A DNA stretch of 64,000 nt. It comes from Bog-473 sp963751335 (GTDB taxonomy: Bacteria > Actinomycetota > Acidimicrobiia > Acidimicrobiales > RAAP-2). Positions 45,599 through 53,874 of this stretch are shown piece by piece. Where the stretch lies: NCBI GenBank assembly GCA_963751335.1, contig CAVVUB010000004.1:372001-436000 (forward strand). The letters run 5' to 3'. Position 1 is the first letter of the stretch; every line of letters begins with the position of its first letter. The notes under the pieces are model-generated. The model was not told the origin of the DNA and made no database searches. It saw only the letters and a program-made list of their open reading frames with translations. A program made the position numbers and the translations under genes.

Positions 45599-46029
45599 TT
45601 GTCCTGAGTTCCTCCTTCAAGCGGGATCGAGCGCGGGCGAGGTGCCGCTTCACCGCCCCCTCGCTGATTCCCATTAGCTGCGCGACTGCAGACGGGCCGA
45701 GGTCCTCCCAATAGGTGAGCACGATGACGGCTCGCTGTTTCACGCTCAATCGCTGGACGGCCCCGAGCACCTCGGCGAATCTCTGGGGGTCGACTTGGTC
45801 CGGAAGCGCCAGCCTCTCCTCTCTCGCTCGGCGGCGGCCGGTGGCGCGGTGGACTTGGTGGCTCTGTTGAAGACGCTTCGGTAGAGATAAGAGCGTTTTC
45901 GTGAACGGTCGACCAGCCCGGAGATCCGAACAGCTGAGTAGGCATCTGACACCACATCTGCAGCGTTGCTGGGTCAGAGGTCGAAGGAGCCGCGTACTTC
46001 CGATAGACCTCGCCGTCCCACGCCTCCAC
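45591..46029 (-). pseudogene. Decayed ECF sigma factor
   Basis: Pieces of one ECF sigma-70 protein are spread over all three minus-strand frames: EAWDGEVYRKYAA; DVVSDAYSAV (region 2); FGSPGWSTV; KRSYLYRSVFNRATKS; and REERLALPDQVDPQRF to VAQLMGISEGAVKRHLARAR (region 4). At least three shifts are needed to join them. The final piece ends with TGA overlapping the start of the propeller-pentapeptide gene (ATGAATGA), the normal sigma/anti-sigma coupling. So many breaks in one short gene favour true decay. The region-2/4 link to the anti-sigma-like partner is therefore probably lost. Confidence 0.75.
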
Positions 46030-46441
46030 CTCAATACGATGCCGCGGTGCCTCGGATCGGGTGACATAACTCGATCACGTAAGGGATACCTAACCACCTG
46101 GACCATACGCCGACTCGTTGCAACAGGATGCCCAGCCGCACTGATTCGTCTCGAGCCAGGGGTTCCCCGACAACGTGGTGCCCAAAACCTGTAGATCACG
46201 CAGCGAACTGCGCTTCTCGCCCACGCGTCCAGTCACCGCTGACGCCGGCCATCGGCAAGGTTGCCGTGGCAAGAGGCCTCGACCCCTCAAAGATGGGCGA
46301 ACCCGAAGTGACGATCACCGAGGTCCATCGCCTCGTTGGCTGAACGGCGACCCCAGGTCGGACCTACACTCTTCGAACACGCAGATTCCTCGTTGGGCAG
46401 GCGAGGAGCCTTCCATTTTGAGCTCTGCGAAGATGTGATCC
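46030..46441. other. 412-base region without a supported gene
   Basis: This lies between the divergent sigma remnant and the phosphotransferase gene. Short frames exist on both strands but none has recognisable sequence. Promoters for both neighbours are expected; I found no convincing pair. Confidence 0.35.
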
Positions 46442-47176
46442 GTGGGGTGGGATGCACTCAAGCAGTGGGGTGACGACGCCGTTCGCATGGAGCCGCTCGC
46501 CGGCGGAGTCGCCAACGACGTGTGGGTCGTGCGCGTCAACGGGCACTGCGCGGTCGGTCGTCTCGGTACCAGGAGCGACGCTGATCTCGCGTGGGAGACC
46601 GACCTCCTCCAACACCTCAACCGTAAAAGTCTGACCGTGCCGCTGCCGATCCCGACGACGGATGGCCGGCTGTTCGCCGAAGGTCTGATGGTGATGACCT
46701 ACGTGGAGGGCGCACCGCCCGAGACGCAAGCCGACTGGCGTCGCGTGGCCGATACGCTCCGCCAGCTGCACCGGTTGACGCAGGGCTGGCCGCAGCGCCC
46801 GGGCTGGCGGTCGTCGACAGACCTCCTGCACGCTGAGGCCGGGACAAAGATCGACCTTGGCGCGATGCCGACTGAGGGCGTTGCTCGATGTCGAACAGCT
46901 TGGGCGAGGTTTACGGGACATCAGACATGCGTCGTCCACGGCGACCCCAACAATCTTGGCAACGTCCGCATGACCGCGGATCGGGTCACGCTGATCGACT
47001 GGGACGAGTCGCACGTCGACGTCCCTGACCTCGACCTGGTGCTGCCCCACAATGCCGCCGGCCTTGACGCCGGCGCGTACGACATCGCCGCACAAGCATC
47101 GGCCGCATGGGAAGCCGCTGTCTGCTGGGACGACGAGTACGCAGTCAAACGGCTCGCCGAGGTACGAGCGGTCTGA
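46442..47176 (+). CDS. Aminoglycoside phosphotransferase (APH)-family protein
   Basis: A 244-residue kinase-like protein from GTG 46442. CVVHGDPNNLGNVR holds the catalytic Asp and metal-binding Asn of the Brenner motif, and LIDWDESHVDVPDLDL gives the second metal-binding Asp. The N-lobe shows LAGGVANDVWVVRVNG. The family phosphorylates antibiotics, choline, homoserine and other small molecules; resistance function cannot be assumed. It is convergent to chrA. Confidence 0.82.
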   Translation: MGWDALKQWGDDAVRMEPLAGGVANDVWVVRVNGHCAVGRLGTRSDADLAWETDLLQHLNRKSLTVPLPIPTTDGRLFAEGLMVMTYVEGAPPETQADWRRVADTLRQLHRLTQGWPQRPGWRSSTDLLHAEAGTKIDLGAMPTEGVARCRTAWARFTGHQTCVVHGDPNNLGNVRMTADRVTLIDWDESHVDVPDLDLVLPHNAAGLDAGAYDIAAQASAAWEAAVCWDDEYAVKRLAEVRAV

Positions 47177-47302
47177 GCAGCGACAGCGAAATCGAAGGAC
47201 CGACCTGATGCCGAATCCTTGCCCTTCTCTTCATATGCATTACATGCTCCGGTGGCCGAATGGGGCTGGGGAGAGGCCCCGCGGTATCAGCCTGGTTGAG
47301 GA

Positions 47303-48467
47303 TCAGGGGGGTGCACCGGCCATGACAGCGACCACGCCCAGCACCCCAGCCGTAACGAGCGCCGGAACGACTCCTCGCCGTAACCCGAGAAGCCAGATCG
47401 CCGCGAGAGCAAGAATGCCCAGTTGCCACACATGCGCCAGTTCCCGACCAAGTGGTATGGCGGACCCGGCGATTGCACCAATGACCGCGGCACCCGCTCC
47501 GGTAAGAAAGGCCTGAATCGCGCGCGTCAGCACGCAACCTGTCGAAATGCGATGCACCGATAAGGATGAAGAGGAATGACGGAGCGAACGCGATGAAAGC
47601 GGCGAGCAGACCGCCACCGAGACCGCCGGCGGCATAGCCGACGACCGCTACCGTCTGGACCACTGGGCCTGGTGTGATCTGACCCAACGCCACCGCGTTC
47701 AGGAACTGGGCGCCCGTCATCCAGTGATACGTGACTACGGCGTCGTGCTGCATGAGAGGGATGATGACGAAGCCTCCGCCGTAGGACAGCGCGCCGACCT
47801 TGAGCGCCACCCAGCAGAGCGCGGCCATGCCTCCAACGACCGGGACCGCCGCAGCCGGAAAAAGGAGGAGGACGGACTTGGGTGTGGTGAAGGTGAAGCC
47901 ACCTTCGAAGGCGATTTCGATTACGCCGCAGACCACGAGGACGAGCACGAGGTAGGGACCGATGGTCGCCGCCGAAACACCTCCCGCCAGGAAATAGCAG
48001 AGCCAGCGGACCTTGCGTGCTCGCACGACGCCCGTCCTCCGCCAGCTTGCCGGTATGAGGCCGATGGCGGCGTGCAGGGCGACGGCGGCCACCGCTGCGC
48101 CGGCACCAGCAGCAGCGCCGAGAACCCACAGAGGCGGGTGCGCGGCCAAAAAGATTGCCGAGAGGGCCAGGATGATGACGAGCCCGGGAGCGATAAAGCA
48201 GATGCCGCCAATCAATGCGCCCAGGCGTCCGCGCAACCGCCAGGCGCAGAAGATGGCCAGCTGCGTCGAGGCGGGACCAGGAAGCAGGTTCGTAGCCGAG
48301 ATCCCGTCTTCAAACTCGTGGGCGCTCAGCCACCCGCGATCCTCGACGCAGAGTCTCCGCAAGAGCGCGATGTGAGCGGGTGGACCTCCGAAGCCGATGA
48401 TCCCGATCCGGCTCCACTCGCGCGCAATCGTCGAGAGCAGGACACTCCGTGCTACAGGGTCGGACAT
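47303..48467 (-). pseudogene. chrA: Chromate transporter (ChrA), one frameshift
   Basis: The first frame from ATG 48467 encodes the N-terminal CHR half and start of the second: REWSRIGIIGFGGPPAHIAL, FEDGISATNLLPGPASTQLA, then VGALSYGGGFVIIPLMQHDAV and LNAVALGQITPGPVVQTVAVVGYAAGG. It slips near 47522 in a GCGCGCG run. The other frame continues RAIQAFLTGAGAAVIGAIAG to the end. Restored, it has about 390 residues and roughly ten helices. ChrA exports chromate using the membrane potential. It lies 80 bases after arsR on the same strand, which suggests co-transcription. Confidence 0.8.
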
Positions 48468-48547
48468 TGGTCAACGAGAACTTTTATTTGCGGCGAATGG
48501 AATGACGACGGGCGATGAGCGGCTTGCAGGTTGAGCCGCTTCATGGT

Positions 48548-48898
48548 TCAGGTGTCGATGGCAGCCCGAAGCTGGGCGAGGCGTCGATGGTTGAGCGAAT
48601 ACCAGACCCACTTGCCCCGCCTGTCTCCGTGGACCAGGCCCGCCTCACCGAGAATCTTCATGTGATGCGAGATGGTCGGCTGGCTCTTCCCGAGCGGGCC
48701 GACGAAATCGCAGACGCATATCTCGCCCTCGGCGGCGTCGGCCAACATGCTCAGCACGCGGAGACGAACTGGATCGGCCAGGGCGGTGAATCCGCTCGCC
48801 AGCTCAGCCGCCGCGGCAGCATCCAGAGGAGCGGACAGAACTGAGGGGCAACACTCGCCATCGGAGCGGACCCTGATCGCCGACTTTGCTCTGGGCAT
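48548..48898 (-). CDS. arsR: ArsR-family metalloregulator
   Basis: A 116-residue winged-helix repressor from ATG 48898, which has GGGAGGATG upstream. LADPVRLRVLSMLADAAEGE and SQPTISHHMKILGEAGLVHG form the DNA-binding domain. Cys16-Cys17 (ECCPS) and Cys61/Cys63 (EICVCD) are candidate As(III)-binding thiols. It would leave the operator when metal binds. The gene is divergent from the ArsI/aquaporin/ArsC operon and followed by chrA. I start at MPRAK; an upstream extension crosses the promoter. Confidence 0.88.
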   Translation of the reverse strand: MPRAKSAIRVRSDGECCPSVLSAPLDAAAAAELASGFTALADPVRLRVLSMLADAAEGEICVCDFVGPLGKSQPTISHHMKILGEAGLVHGDRRGKWVWYSLNHRRLAQLRAAIDT

Positions 48899-48913
48899 CT
48901 GACCATCCTCCCA

Positions 48914-48942
48914 TTGACGGATGTGAATGGGTCGATCATACT
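48914..48942 (+). promoter_or_regulatory. Promoter of the arsI-aqp-arsC operon
   Basis: TTGACG at 48914-48919 and CATACT at 48937-48942, spaced by 17 bases, point rightwards. A GGAGG ribosome site follows before ATG 48982. Confidence 0.65.
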
Positions 48943-48954
48943 CGACGTATCGAC
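48931..48954. promoter_or_regulatory. Operator-like inverted repeat in the ars divergent region
   Basis: GTCGAT at 48931-48936 and ATCGAC at 48949-48954 are exact inverted repeats separated by 12 bases. They cover both -10 boxes. ArsR proteins bind such imperfect dyads, so this is the likely operator for silencing both operons without metal. Confidence 0.6.
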
Positions 48955-48963
48955 AAGTGTGAA
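48935..48963 (-). promoter_or_regulatory. Promoter of arsR (and chrA)
   Basis: Read on the minus strand: TTCACA at 48963-48958, 17 bases, and TATGAT at 48940-48935. Its -10 box overlaps that of the opposite promoter, so both cannot be occupied together. Confidence 0.6.
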
Positions 48964-48981
48964 TGTACCGGAGGTATCCCA

Positions 48982-49431
48982 ATGTCCAGAGTTCAGCTCG
49001 CCCTCAATGTCGCCGACATCGACTCTGCGGTCGAGTTCTACTCCAAGCTCTTCGGAGCAGAACCTGCCAAACGTCAGCCCGGATATGCGAATTTCGCCAT
49101 CGCTGATCCGCCGCTGAAGCTGGTGCTGATGGAGAACGCTGAGGCCCGGGCACACGGCGTTGCGGGTGCGCTCAACCACCTGGGCGTGGAAGTGGAGACA
49201 CCCGACGAGGTCGCGGCCGCTTCTGTTCGACTCAATGGCTCGGGCTTGGCCACAAAGACGCAAGACCAGACCACGTGTTGCTACGCCGTGCAGGACAAGG
49301 TCTGGGTGCAGGACCCGAATGGTGCTCCTTGGGAGGTCTACGCCGTGCTGGCCGATGCCCCCGCAGAAACAGGTATCGCCGGGGACAGTTCCTGCTGCGT
49401 CGCCAAGGTCGGCAGTCAGACCTGCTGCTGA
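48982..49431 (+). CDS. arsI: ArsI/CadI-family heavy-metal resistance protein
   Basis: A 149-residue VOC protein beginning MSRVQLALNVADIDSAVEFY. FGAEPAKRQPGYANFAIADP and YAVQDKVWVQDPNG are family hallmarks. The vicinal cysteines Cys99-Cys100 (QTTCCYA) are where ArsI binds trivalent arsenicals. His66 (NHLGVE) and Glu118 (PWEVY) are expected metal ligands; position 5 is Gln. ArsI cleaves carbon-arsenic bonds of methylarsenite; the near-identical CadI group is known mainly as cadmium-induced. The C-terminal tail has extra CC pairs. Its stop shares a base with the aquaporin start. Confidence 0.85.
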   Translation: MSRVQLALNVADIDSAVEFYSKLFGAEPAKRQPGYANFAIADPPLKLVLMENAEARAHGVAGALNHLGVEVETPDEVAAASVRLNGSGLATKTQDQTTCCYAVQDKVWVQDPNGAPWEVYAVLADAPAETGIAGDSSCCVAKVGSQTCC

Positions 49432-50171
49432 TGAGGCACACTCCTTTGTGGAGGAGCGTGCTGGCTGAAATGTTGGGGAGCACGTTCCTGGCCGCCGTCG
49501 TCATCGGCTCGGGGATCGCCGCCCAACAGCTCTCGCCCAGCAACACTGGCCTCGAGCTCCTGGAAAACGCAGCGGCAACCGCTGGTGGATTGTACGCCAT
49601 CATCTTGATGTTCGGACCGGTGTCGGGCGGTCATTTCAACCCCGTGGTGTCCTTCGTGGACGCCGCCTTCGGGGGAGTGAACTGGCGGACGGCCAGCGCT
49701 TACGTGCCAGCTCAGGTGGTCGGGTGCATCGGCGGAGCAATGGTCGCCAACCTGATGTTCTCCAAAGCGGCAGTCAGCCTCTCAACCCACCATCGGGCGA
49801 TACCTGCACATTTCCTATCGGAGGTTGTGGCAACGCTGGGCCTGATCCTGGTGATCTTCGCCTTGGCCCGGAGTGGCCGCTCCCAGAAGGCGCCTGCGGC
49901 AGTCGCCGCCTACATCGGTGCTGCCTACTTCTTCACCAGCTCCACAAGCTTCGCCAACCCGGCCATCACTGTTGGTCGAATGTTCTCCAATTCGTTCGCT
50001 GGGATCGCACCGTCGTCGGTCCCGAGCTTCATCGCCGCCCAACTCGCGGGTGGCGTTCTGGCCTACATCCTCATCAAGGTGCTCTACCCGGATATCACTG
50101 CGAAGGAGGCGGCAGACATCGTCCTCCCGCATGTGGCAACCATCCCATCGACCGTCGGGGAATCGACATGA
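49431..50171 (+). CDS. MIP/aquaporin-family channel of the ars operon
   Basis: A 246-residue channel with six helices. The two half-helix motifs are GGHFNPVVSFVDA and FANPAITVGRMF, the NPV and NPA boxes of aquaglyceroporins. It is flanked by ArsI/CadI and ArsC genes with ATGA/TGATG overlaps. Aquaporins in such operons (AqpS type) let arsenite leave the cell down its gradient after arsenate reduction. No ArsB or Acr3 pump is nearby. Export of arsenite here is inferred from context. Confidence 0.85.
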   Translation: MRHTPLWRSVLAEMLGSTFLAAVVIGSGIAAQQLSPSNTGLELLENAAATAGGLYAIILMFGPVSGGHFNPVVSFVDAAFGGVNWRTASAYVPAQVVGCIGGAMVANLMFSKAAVSLSTHHRAIPAHFLSEVVATLGLILVIFALARSGRSQKAPAAVAAYIGAAYFFTSSTSFANPAITVGRMFSNSFAGIAPSSVPSFIAAQLAGGVLAYILIKVLYPDITAKEAADIVLPHVATIPSTVGEST

Positions 50172-50578
50172 CCGATAAGCCCACCGTGCTGTTCCTCTGT
50201 ATCCACAACGCTGGACGGAGTCTGGCTGCCCGCGTCCTGCTCGACCGCTACGCCGGGGGTCGGCTGCGAGTGGAATCGGCCGGCTCCGAACCTGGTGATC
50301 AACTCAATCCCGCAGTGGTCGCTGTATTAAAAGAGCGCGGCCTTGATACGTCCAAGGAGTTCCCGAAGCCGTTGACTGACGGCGCGGCGCGGATGGCAGA
50401 CGTCATCGTGACCATGGGTTGTGGGGACAGTTGTCCGGTCTACCCAGGCAAGCGGTATCTGGATTGGCAACTTGACGACCCTGCTGGACTCCCAATCGAA
50501 GAGGTCCGACCCATCGTTGACGAGATCGAATGCAGGGTCCGAAGACTCCTTGACCAACTGATTTCGACTTCCCCATAG
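50168..50578 (+). CDS. arsC: Arsenate reductase ArsC (LMW phosphatase type)
   Basis: A 136-residue protein with the phosphatase-like loop CIHNAGRS at 11-18 (Cys11 and Arg17) and MGCGDSCPVYPG, followed by DWQLDDPAG. This matches thioredoxin- or mycothiol-dependent arsenate reductases. It converts arsenate to arsenite, which the aquaporin upstream could release. Actinobacteria usually use mycothiol with such enzymes; this is family knowledge, not seen here. It overlaps the aquaporin stop by four bases. Confidence 0.9.
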   Translation: MTDKPTVLFLCIHNAGRSLAARVLLDRYAGGRLRVESAGSEPGDQLNPAVVAVLKERGLDTSKEFPKPLTDGAARMADVIVTMGCGDSCPVYPGKRYLDWQLDDPAGLPIEEVRPIVDEIECRVRRLLDQLISTSP

Positions 50579-50720
50579 GTGCCCAAGTGAGTTCACCGTC
50601 CCACGATAGGGGACACGTCCAACCCGCTCAAGAGGGTTCGATCAGACCAGACCTTTGGCGGGATACTGATACGTTCCAGATCATCTCTACGCCTCAGGTT
50701 ATCCAACGTCATCGGGCTCG

Positions 50721-51251
50721 TTAGTCGGTCGGCGTCGCCGCCGGCTGCAAGACCATTACCGGGATGCGGCGCTTGCCGGCTCGTTGTGCGTAGTGGTTAC
50801 GTGGCGGGTACACCGACACGTCCAACTCCCATAGGCGCTGGCGTTCCTCGCCCTCGGCCTCATGGGCCTCCATCTCGTGACGCTGGCCGCGAAAGGTGGC
50901 GCTACACAGCGGATTGGCTTTGAGGTTGTAGTACCAGGCCGGATTCTGCGGCTTGCCATAGTTCGAAGCAACGAGCACAAGCCGATCACCATCGGGCACA
51001 CCGACGAGGGGCAAAGTCCGCGGTTCGCCGGAACGGGCACCGACGGTCGTGAGCTCGATGATGGGTAGCCCGGTCAGCGCGGCCGAGACGGAGTGACGCC
51101 CGGCGCTGCGTCGCAGTACCGGGCCATCGAGGTGGTGCAGCACCCGTGCGAACAGCCACGCCATAGGCCGCGTTCCAGCCAGAAGCCGCATACCGCGCTG
51201 CACGACATTGGCTTGGTCGAAACGCGTCGCCCCAGCGATTTCCTCGACCAT
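50721..51251 (-). CDS. F420/deazaflavin-dependent nitroreductase-like protein (Ddn family)
   Basis: A 176-residue split-barrel protein. IELTTVGARSGEPRTLPLVG, LVASNYGKPQNPAWYYNLKAN and the late strand RIPVMVLQP are the Ddn/DUF385 signature, which binds F420H2. Members reduce quinones or nitro compounds. I start at 51251 (MVEEIAGATRF); a 26-codon extension upstream is possible. It is not obviously linked to the ars operon, which ends 142 bases away and faces it. Confidence 0.8.
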   Translation of the reverse strand: MVEEIAGATRFDQANVVQRGMRLLAGTRPMAWLFARVLHHLDGPVLRRSAGRHSVSAALTGLPIIELTTVGARSGEPRTLPLVGVPDGDRLVLVASNYGKPQNPAWYYNLKANPLCSATFRGQRHEMEAHEAEGEERQRLWELDVSVYPPRNHYAQRAGKRRIPVMVLQPAATPTD

Positions 51252-51661
51252 CGAGAGAACGTAGCCCACTGTGTTGTGTTCGGTGGACGACGGAGCCCAG
51301 GCCCTGATGTGCTGGTAGGTGGCGACCACTCCCGGCCTACACGGGCACCTGGAAGCAGCGTCAGTACTTTCTGTTGGAGATACGCCGAGCCAGCCACAGC
51401 TTGAATCGTTCCCATCGAGTCTGCGGGGCGCTCAACATCAGTTTGACGGTACATCAGACCGTCAGCACAAGCGACAACAAGGGAAACATTCGCCAATAAT
51501 CTCGACTCGGTGGTCCGGGACACTCACCGGGAAAATGGTTTTACCCGGCAACCGGCGGCATGAGCCGCCCTCCCGTTCGATAGTGGGCTACGAGTGACTA
51601 CGGACCTGTCGGCTTAGCGCTTCGGCAGAGTCGACAGCGCTCGTATCGAAGACGGGTGGTC
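51252..51661. other. 410-base region without a supported gene
   Basis: Frames here are short or a continuation of the Ddn frame. No RNA gene, repeat or recognisable protein was found. The region is AT-richer than the flanks. Confidence 0.35.
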
Positions 51662-51754
51662 TCAGTTCCACACCGCCGCGTGGACGCAGAGGACAGCGAA
51701 GACGGAGACGGCAGCCCACACCAGCATCCAGCCCTTGTTTCCTATCGTCGCCAT
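51662..51754 (-). CDS. Possible 30-residue single-helix membrane peptide
   Basis: ATG 51754, with GGA nine bases upstream, begins MATIGNKGW followed by MLVWAAVSVFAVLCVHAAVW, a hydrophobic helix. Membrane peptides this short exist in actinobacteria, but nothing else supports expression. It could equally be chance. Confidence 0.3.
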   Translation of the reverse strand: MATIGNKGWMLVWAAVSVFAVLCVHAAVWN

Positions 51755-52020
51755 TGGTCCGTCTTCCTTTCCAGGGGTGCCAAATCGCCCACTTGTGCGT
51801 GCATTCACAAGCTCATTCGTGCGGAAGGTGCTTGCAAAAGTACGCATCAGGCGAAAAGTCCTGGTGGACGAACCCCCACCCCGTCCAAACCAATGAAGGG
51901 AGGACTTGACGCGATGAGCGGGGAGATTAGGTACTGCGTCACATGACCATGCAACCAACAACCAAGTCGCACGCTGAGATCTCGTTTCGCAGTCAGCCCG
52001 CGCCGCTGCTGCGGGTGACG

Positions 52021-52128
52021 GGCGAGCGGGCCGCCGAGCGGATCGAGGGCCGCTGCCACATGGATGTCGAGATGAGTGTCGACACCGCCAGTCACACCCC
52101 GCGCAGCCTCTACCATGGTCATGGTCAT
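52021..52128 (-). mobile_element. N-terminal remnant of an IS110-family transposase
   Basis: After GGAGGG and ATG 52128 the frame reads TMVEAARGVTGGVDTHLDIH and VAAALDPLGGPLA. GVDTHLDxHVAA is the start of the DEDD transposase/recombinase domain of IS110. Beyond residue 36 similarity ends and the frame decays. The catalytic Ser domain is absent. It preserves the ribosome site and start but cannot be active. Confidence 0.65.
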
Positions 52129-52395
52129 CCCTCCTGTTAACGGAGTTAGGGATGGCACGGCCGTTCGGGATGGGAGCGACGGGCGGCCCAGGCTTGTTGC
52201 TGCAAGCCGGGCCAATCACCCCAACTCGGAGACGGGACGTGCCGCTGTCAATGTGCCGCTGGAAGAATTCGGTCGACGATGTCTTGCAACGTCACGGGAC
52301 TCCAAGTCAGGCGAACCTGCCAGTACTCACGAAGCTTTTAGAACCAGCAATCAAGCGGTGGACCCTCAGAGAAGTATCAATGTACGGGGACACCT

Positions 52396-53151
52396 CTATT
52401 TCTCATTTTCAGCTTCAAGGAGACGTGCTCGAAGAATATCTAGCCTTTCGGTTGTCACGCCGAGGCCATGCAGGTAGTCCTCGATCGAGCCATACCTCGT
52501 CCGGAGGATTTCGAGGAACGCCTTCATCGCGGGTCCCGACGACTGCAGCAACCACCTGGGGCGCGCAGCGATCTCGGCTGCCTCTTTAGGGTCGTTGACC
52601 TTGGCCCAGGACAGGTGAGCTTCCAGAGAAAGGTTCGTGAGCTCATAGTCCTCCATGATCGCCTCGTCGGAGACACCCAACGCTGAGAGCAACAGGCTGG
52701 CGAGAATTCCCGTTCGGTCCTTTCCTGCTGCACAATGGAAAACTACGGGGTGTTCACCCTCAGCGATGACGCCCAGGGCAGTGGCCAACGCGCTTGCTCC
52801 GTTCTCTGCGATGGCCACGTAGTCCTGCCCGAGCGGAGGCTCTGGATCGTCGGGCTCCGCCCATTTGAAGGGCAGAGAGTCCTCCTCGAAGAGCGGTGCG
52901 TGATGGAACGCAACATCGATTCCCGAAACACGGCCAGAACGCTCGAGCTCGGCGCTGGAACGGAGATCTATCACCGTGCGAAAACCAATCCGATTGGCAC
53001 ACTCGAGGTCTGCGCTTGTGAGTCGATGCAACGAGCCAGATCTGTAGACAACACCCCATCGAATGGTTCGTCCATCATCCGTCCTGTACCCGCCCAGGTC
53101 TCGGCAGTTGAATCCGGCCTCAAAGATGAGATGGCGGTTCGGTTCCGTCAC
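52396..53151 (-). CDS. Tyrosine-protein phosphatase, PTP/DSP-like (Y_phosphatase3)
   Basis: A 251-residue phosphatase with FHCAAGKDRTGILASLLLSA at about 138-157, the CX5R loop with Cys nucleophile and Arg. The N-terminus FNCRDLGGYRTDDGRTIRWG and RSGSLHRLTSAD are typical of secreted or cytosolic bacterial PTPs such as MptpB. The acidic loop is plausible. It may dephosphorylate phosphotyrosine or phosphoinositides. No partner kinase is adjacent. Confidence 0.88.
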   Translation of the reverse strand: MTEPNRHLIFEAGFNCRDLGGYRTDDGRTIRWGVVYRSGSLHRLTSADLECANRIGFRTVIDLRSSAELERSGRVSGIDVAFHHAPLFEEDSLPFKWAEPDDPEPPLGQDYVAIAENGASALATALGVIAEGEHPVVFHCAAGKDRTGILASLLLSALGVSDEAIMEDYELTNLSLEAHLSWAKVNDPKEAAEIAARPRWLLQSSGPAMKAFLEILRTRYGSIEDYLHGLGVTTERLDILRARLLEAENEK

Positions 53152-53505
53152 GGGTCAGATCGTAAACGCGCCTCCCCACGGAGCATCGGGGCTTCCTGCC
53201 ACAACGCAATCCAGCGTTCGGGGCTCGGTCGGTAGCAGCATCGCTGGGTGAAGCGGGTTCCTGCGTCCAACGGATACGCCTATGTCCACATGGTCCTTGC
53301 TCGCTCAGCGGCGGGTCGACCGGCGTGTCCATCCACTGGGCGTCCGGCGTCACTGAGGTACAGGTGACCGGCTACGGTCCAGCTCTCCTCCAATTGAACG
53401 GAGGGCGAGAGTAGTTCGGCGTACACTTCCTGAGACAGACCACTTCATCAGCCAGGCGTCCCTTGGAGGTCACAGTATGTTCGTCCACCACTACACGGTG
53501 ACGCA
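53152..53505. other. 354-base region without a supported gene
   Basis: It separates two divergently oriented genes. Short frames on both strands have no recognisable sequence. Ends in a stretch containing a GGAGG near 53464 but not at a usable distance from GTG 53506. Confidence 0.35.
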
Positions 53506-53706
53506 GTGTTAGCTAACGCCGGAGCCACTTTCGGGGGCGTCATTGGCTTCATCATCTGGATCTTGATCATGGTCTGGATCTACAACATCGCTAAGCGCAA
53601 GGGTCGGCACGCTATTGGCTGGCTTATCCTGGGATTTTTCTTTTCCATTATCACGTTGATCGTCTTGCTGCTGTTGCCTTCCAAGCGCACCACCAACGCC
53701 CGCTGA
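53506..53706 (+). CDS. Small two-helix membrane protein
   Basis: A 66-residue frame from GTG 53506. Helix one is VIGFIIWILIMVWIYNIA, followed by the basic turn KRKGRHAIG, and helix two is WLILGFFFSIITLIVLLLLP. The positively charged loop should face the cytoplasm. I know many such small membrane proteins of no assigned role. No good ribosome site is seen before the GTG. Confidence 0.5.
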   Translation: MLANAGATFGGVIGFIIWILIMVWIYNIAKRKGRHAIGWLILGFFFSIITLIVLLLLPSKRTTNAR

Positions 53707-53874
53707 ACTTTGTTGTCGGGGCGACACCTCTGATTCCCTAGCGGAGACATCGGCTCATGTTCCATCCGCTGTCCCACGATGATGGCCGTGCCATTGGACG
53801 CGCTGCCCTACTGCCGGCGTTCTGAGGCACGCCATGTACTCGAGGCAAATTGGGACGGAGATCAACGCTCGCCG

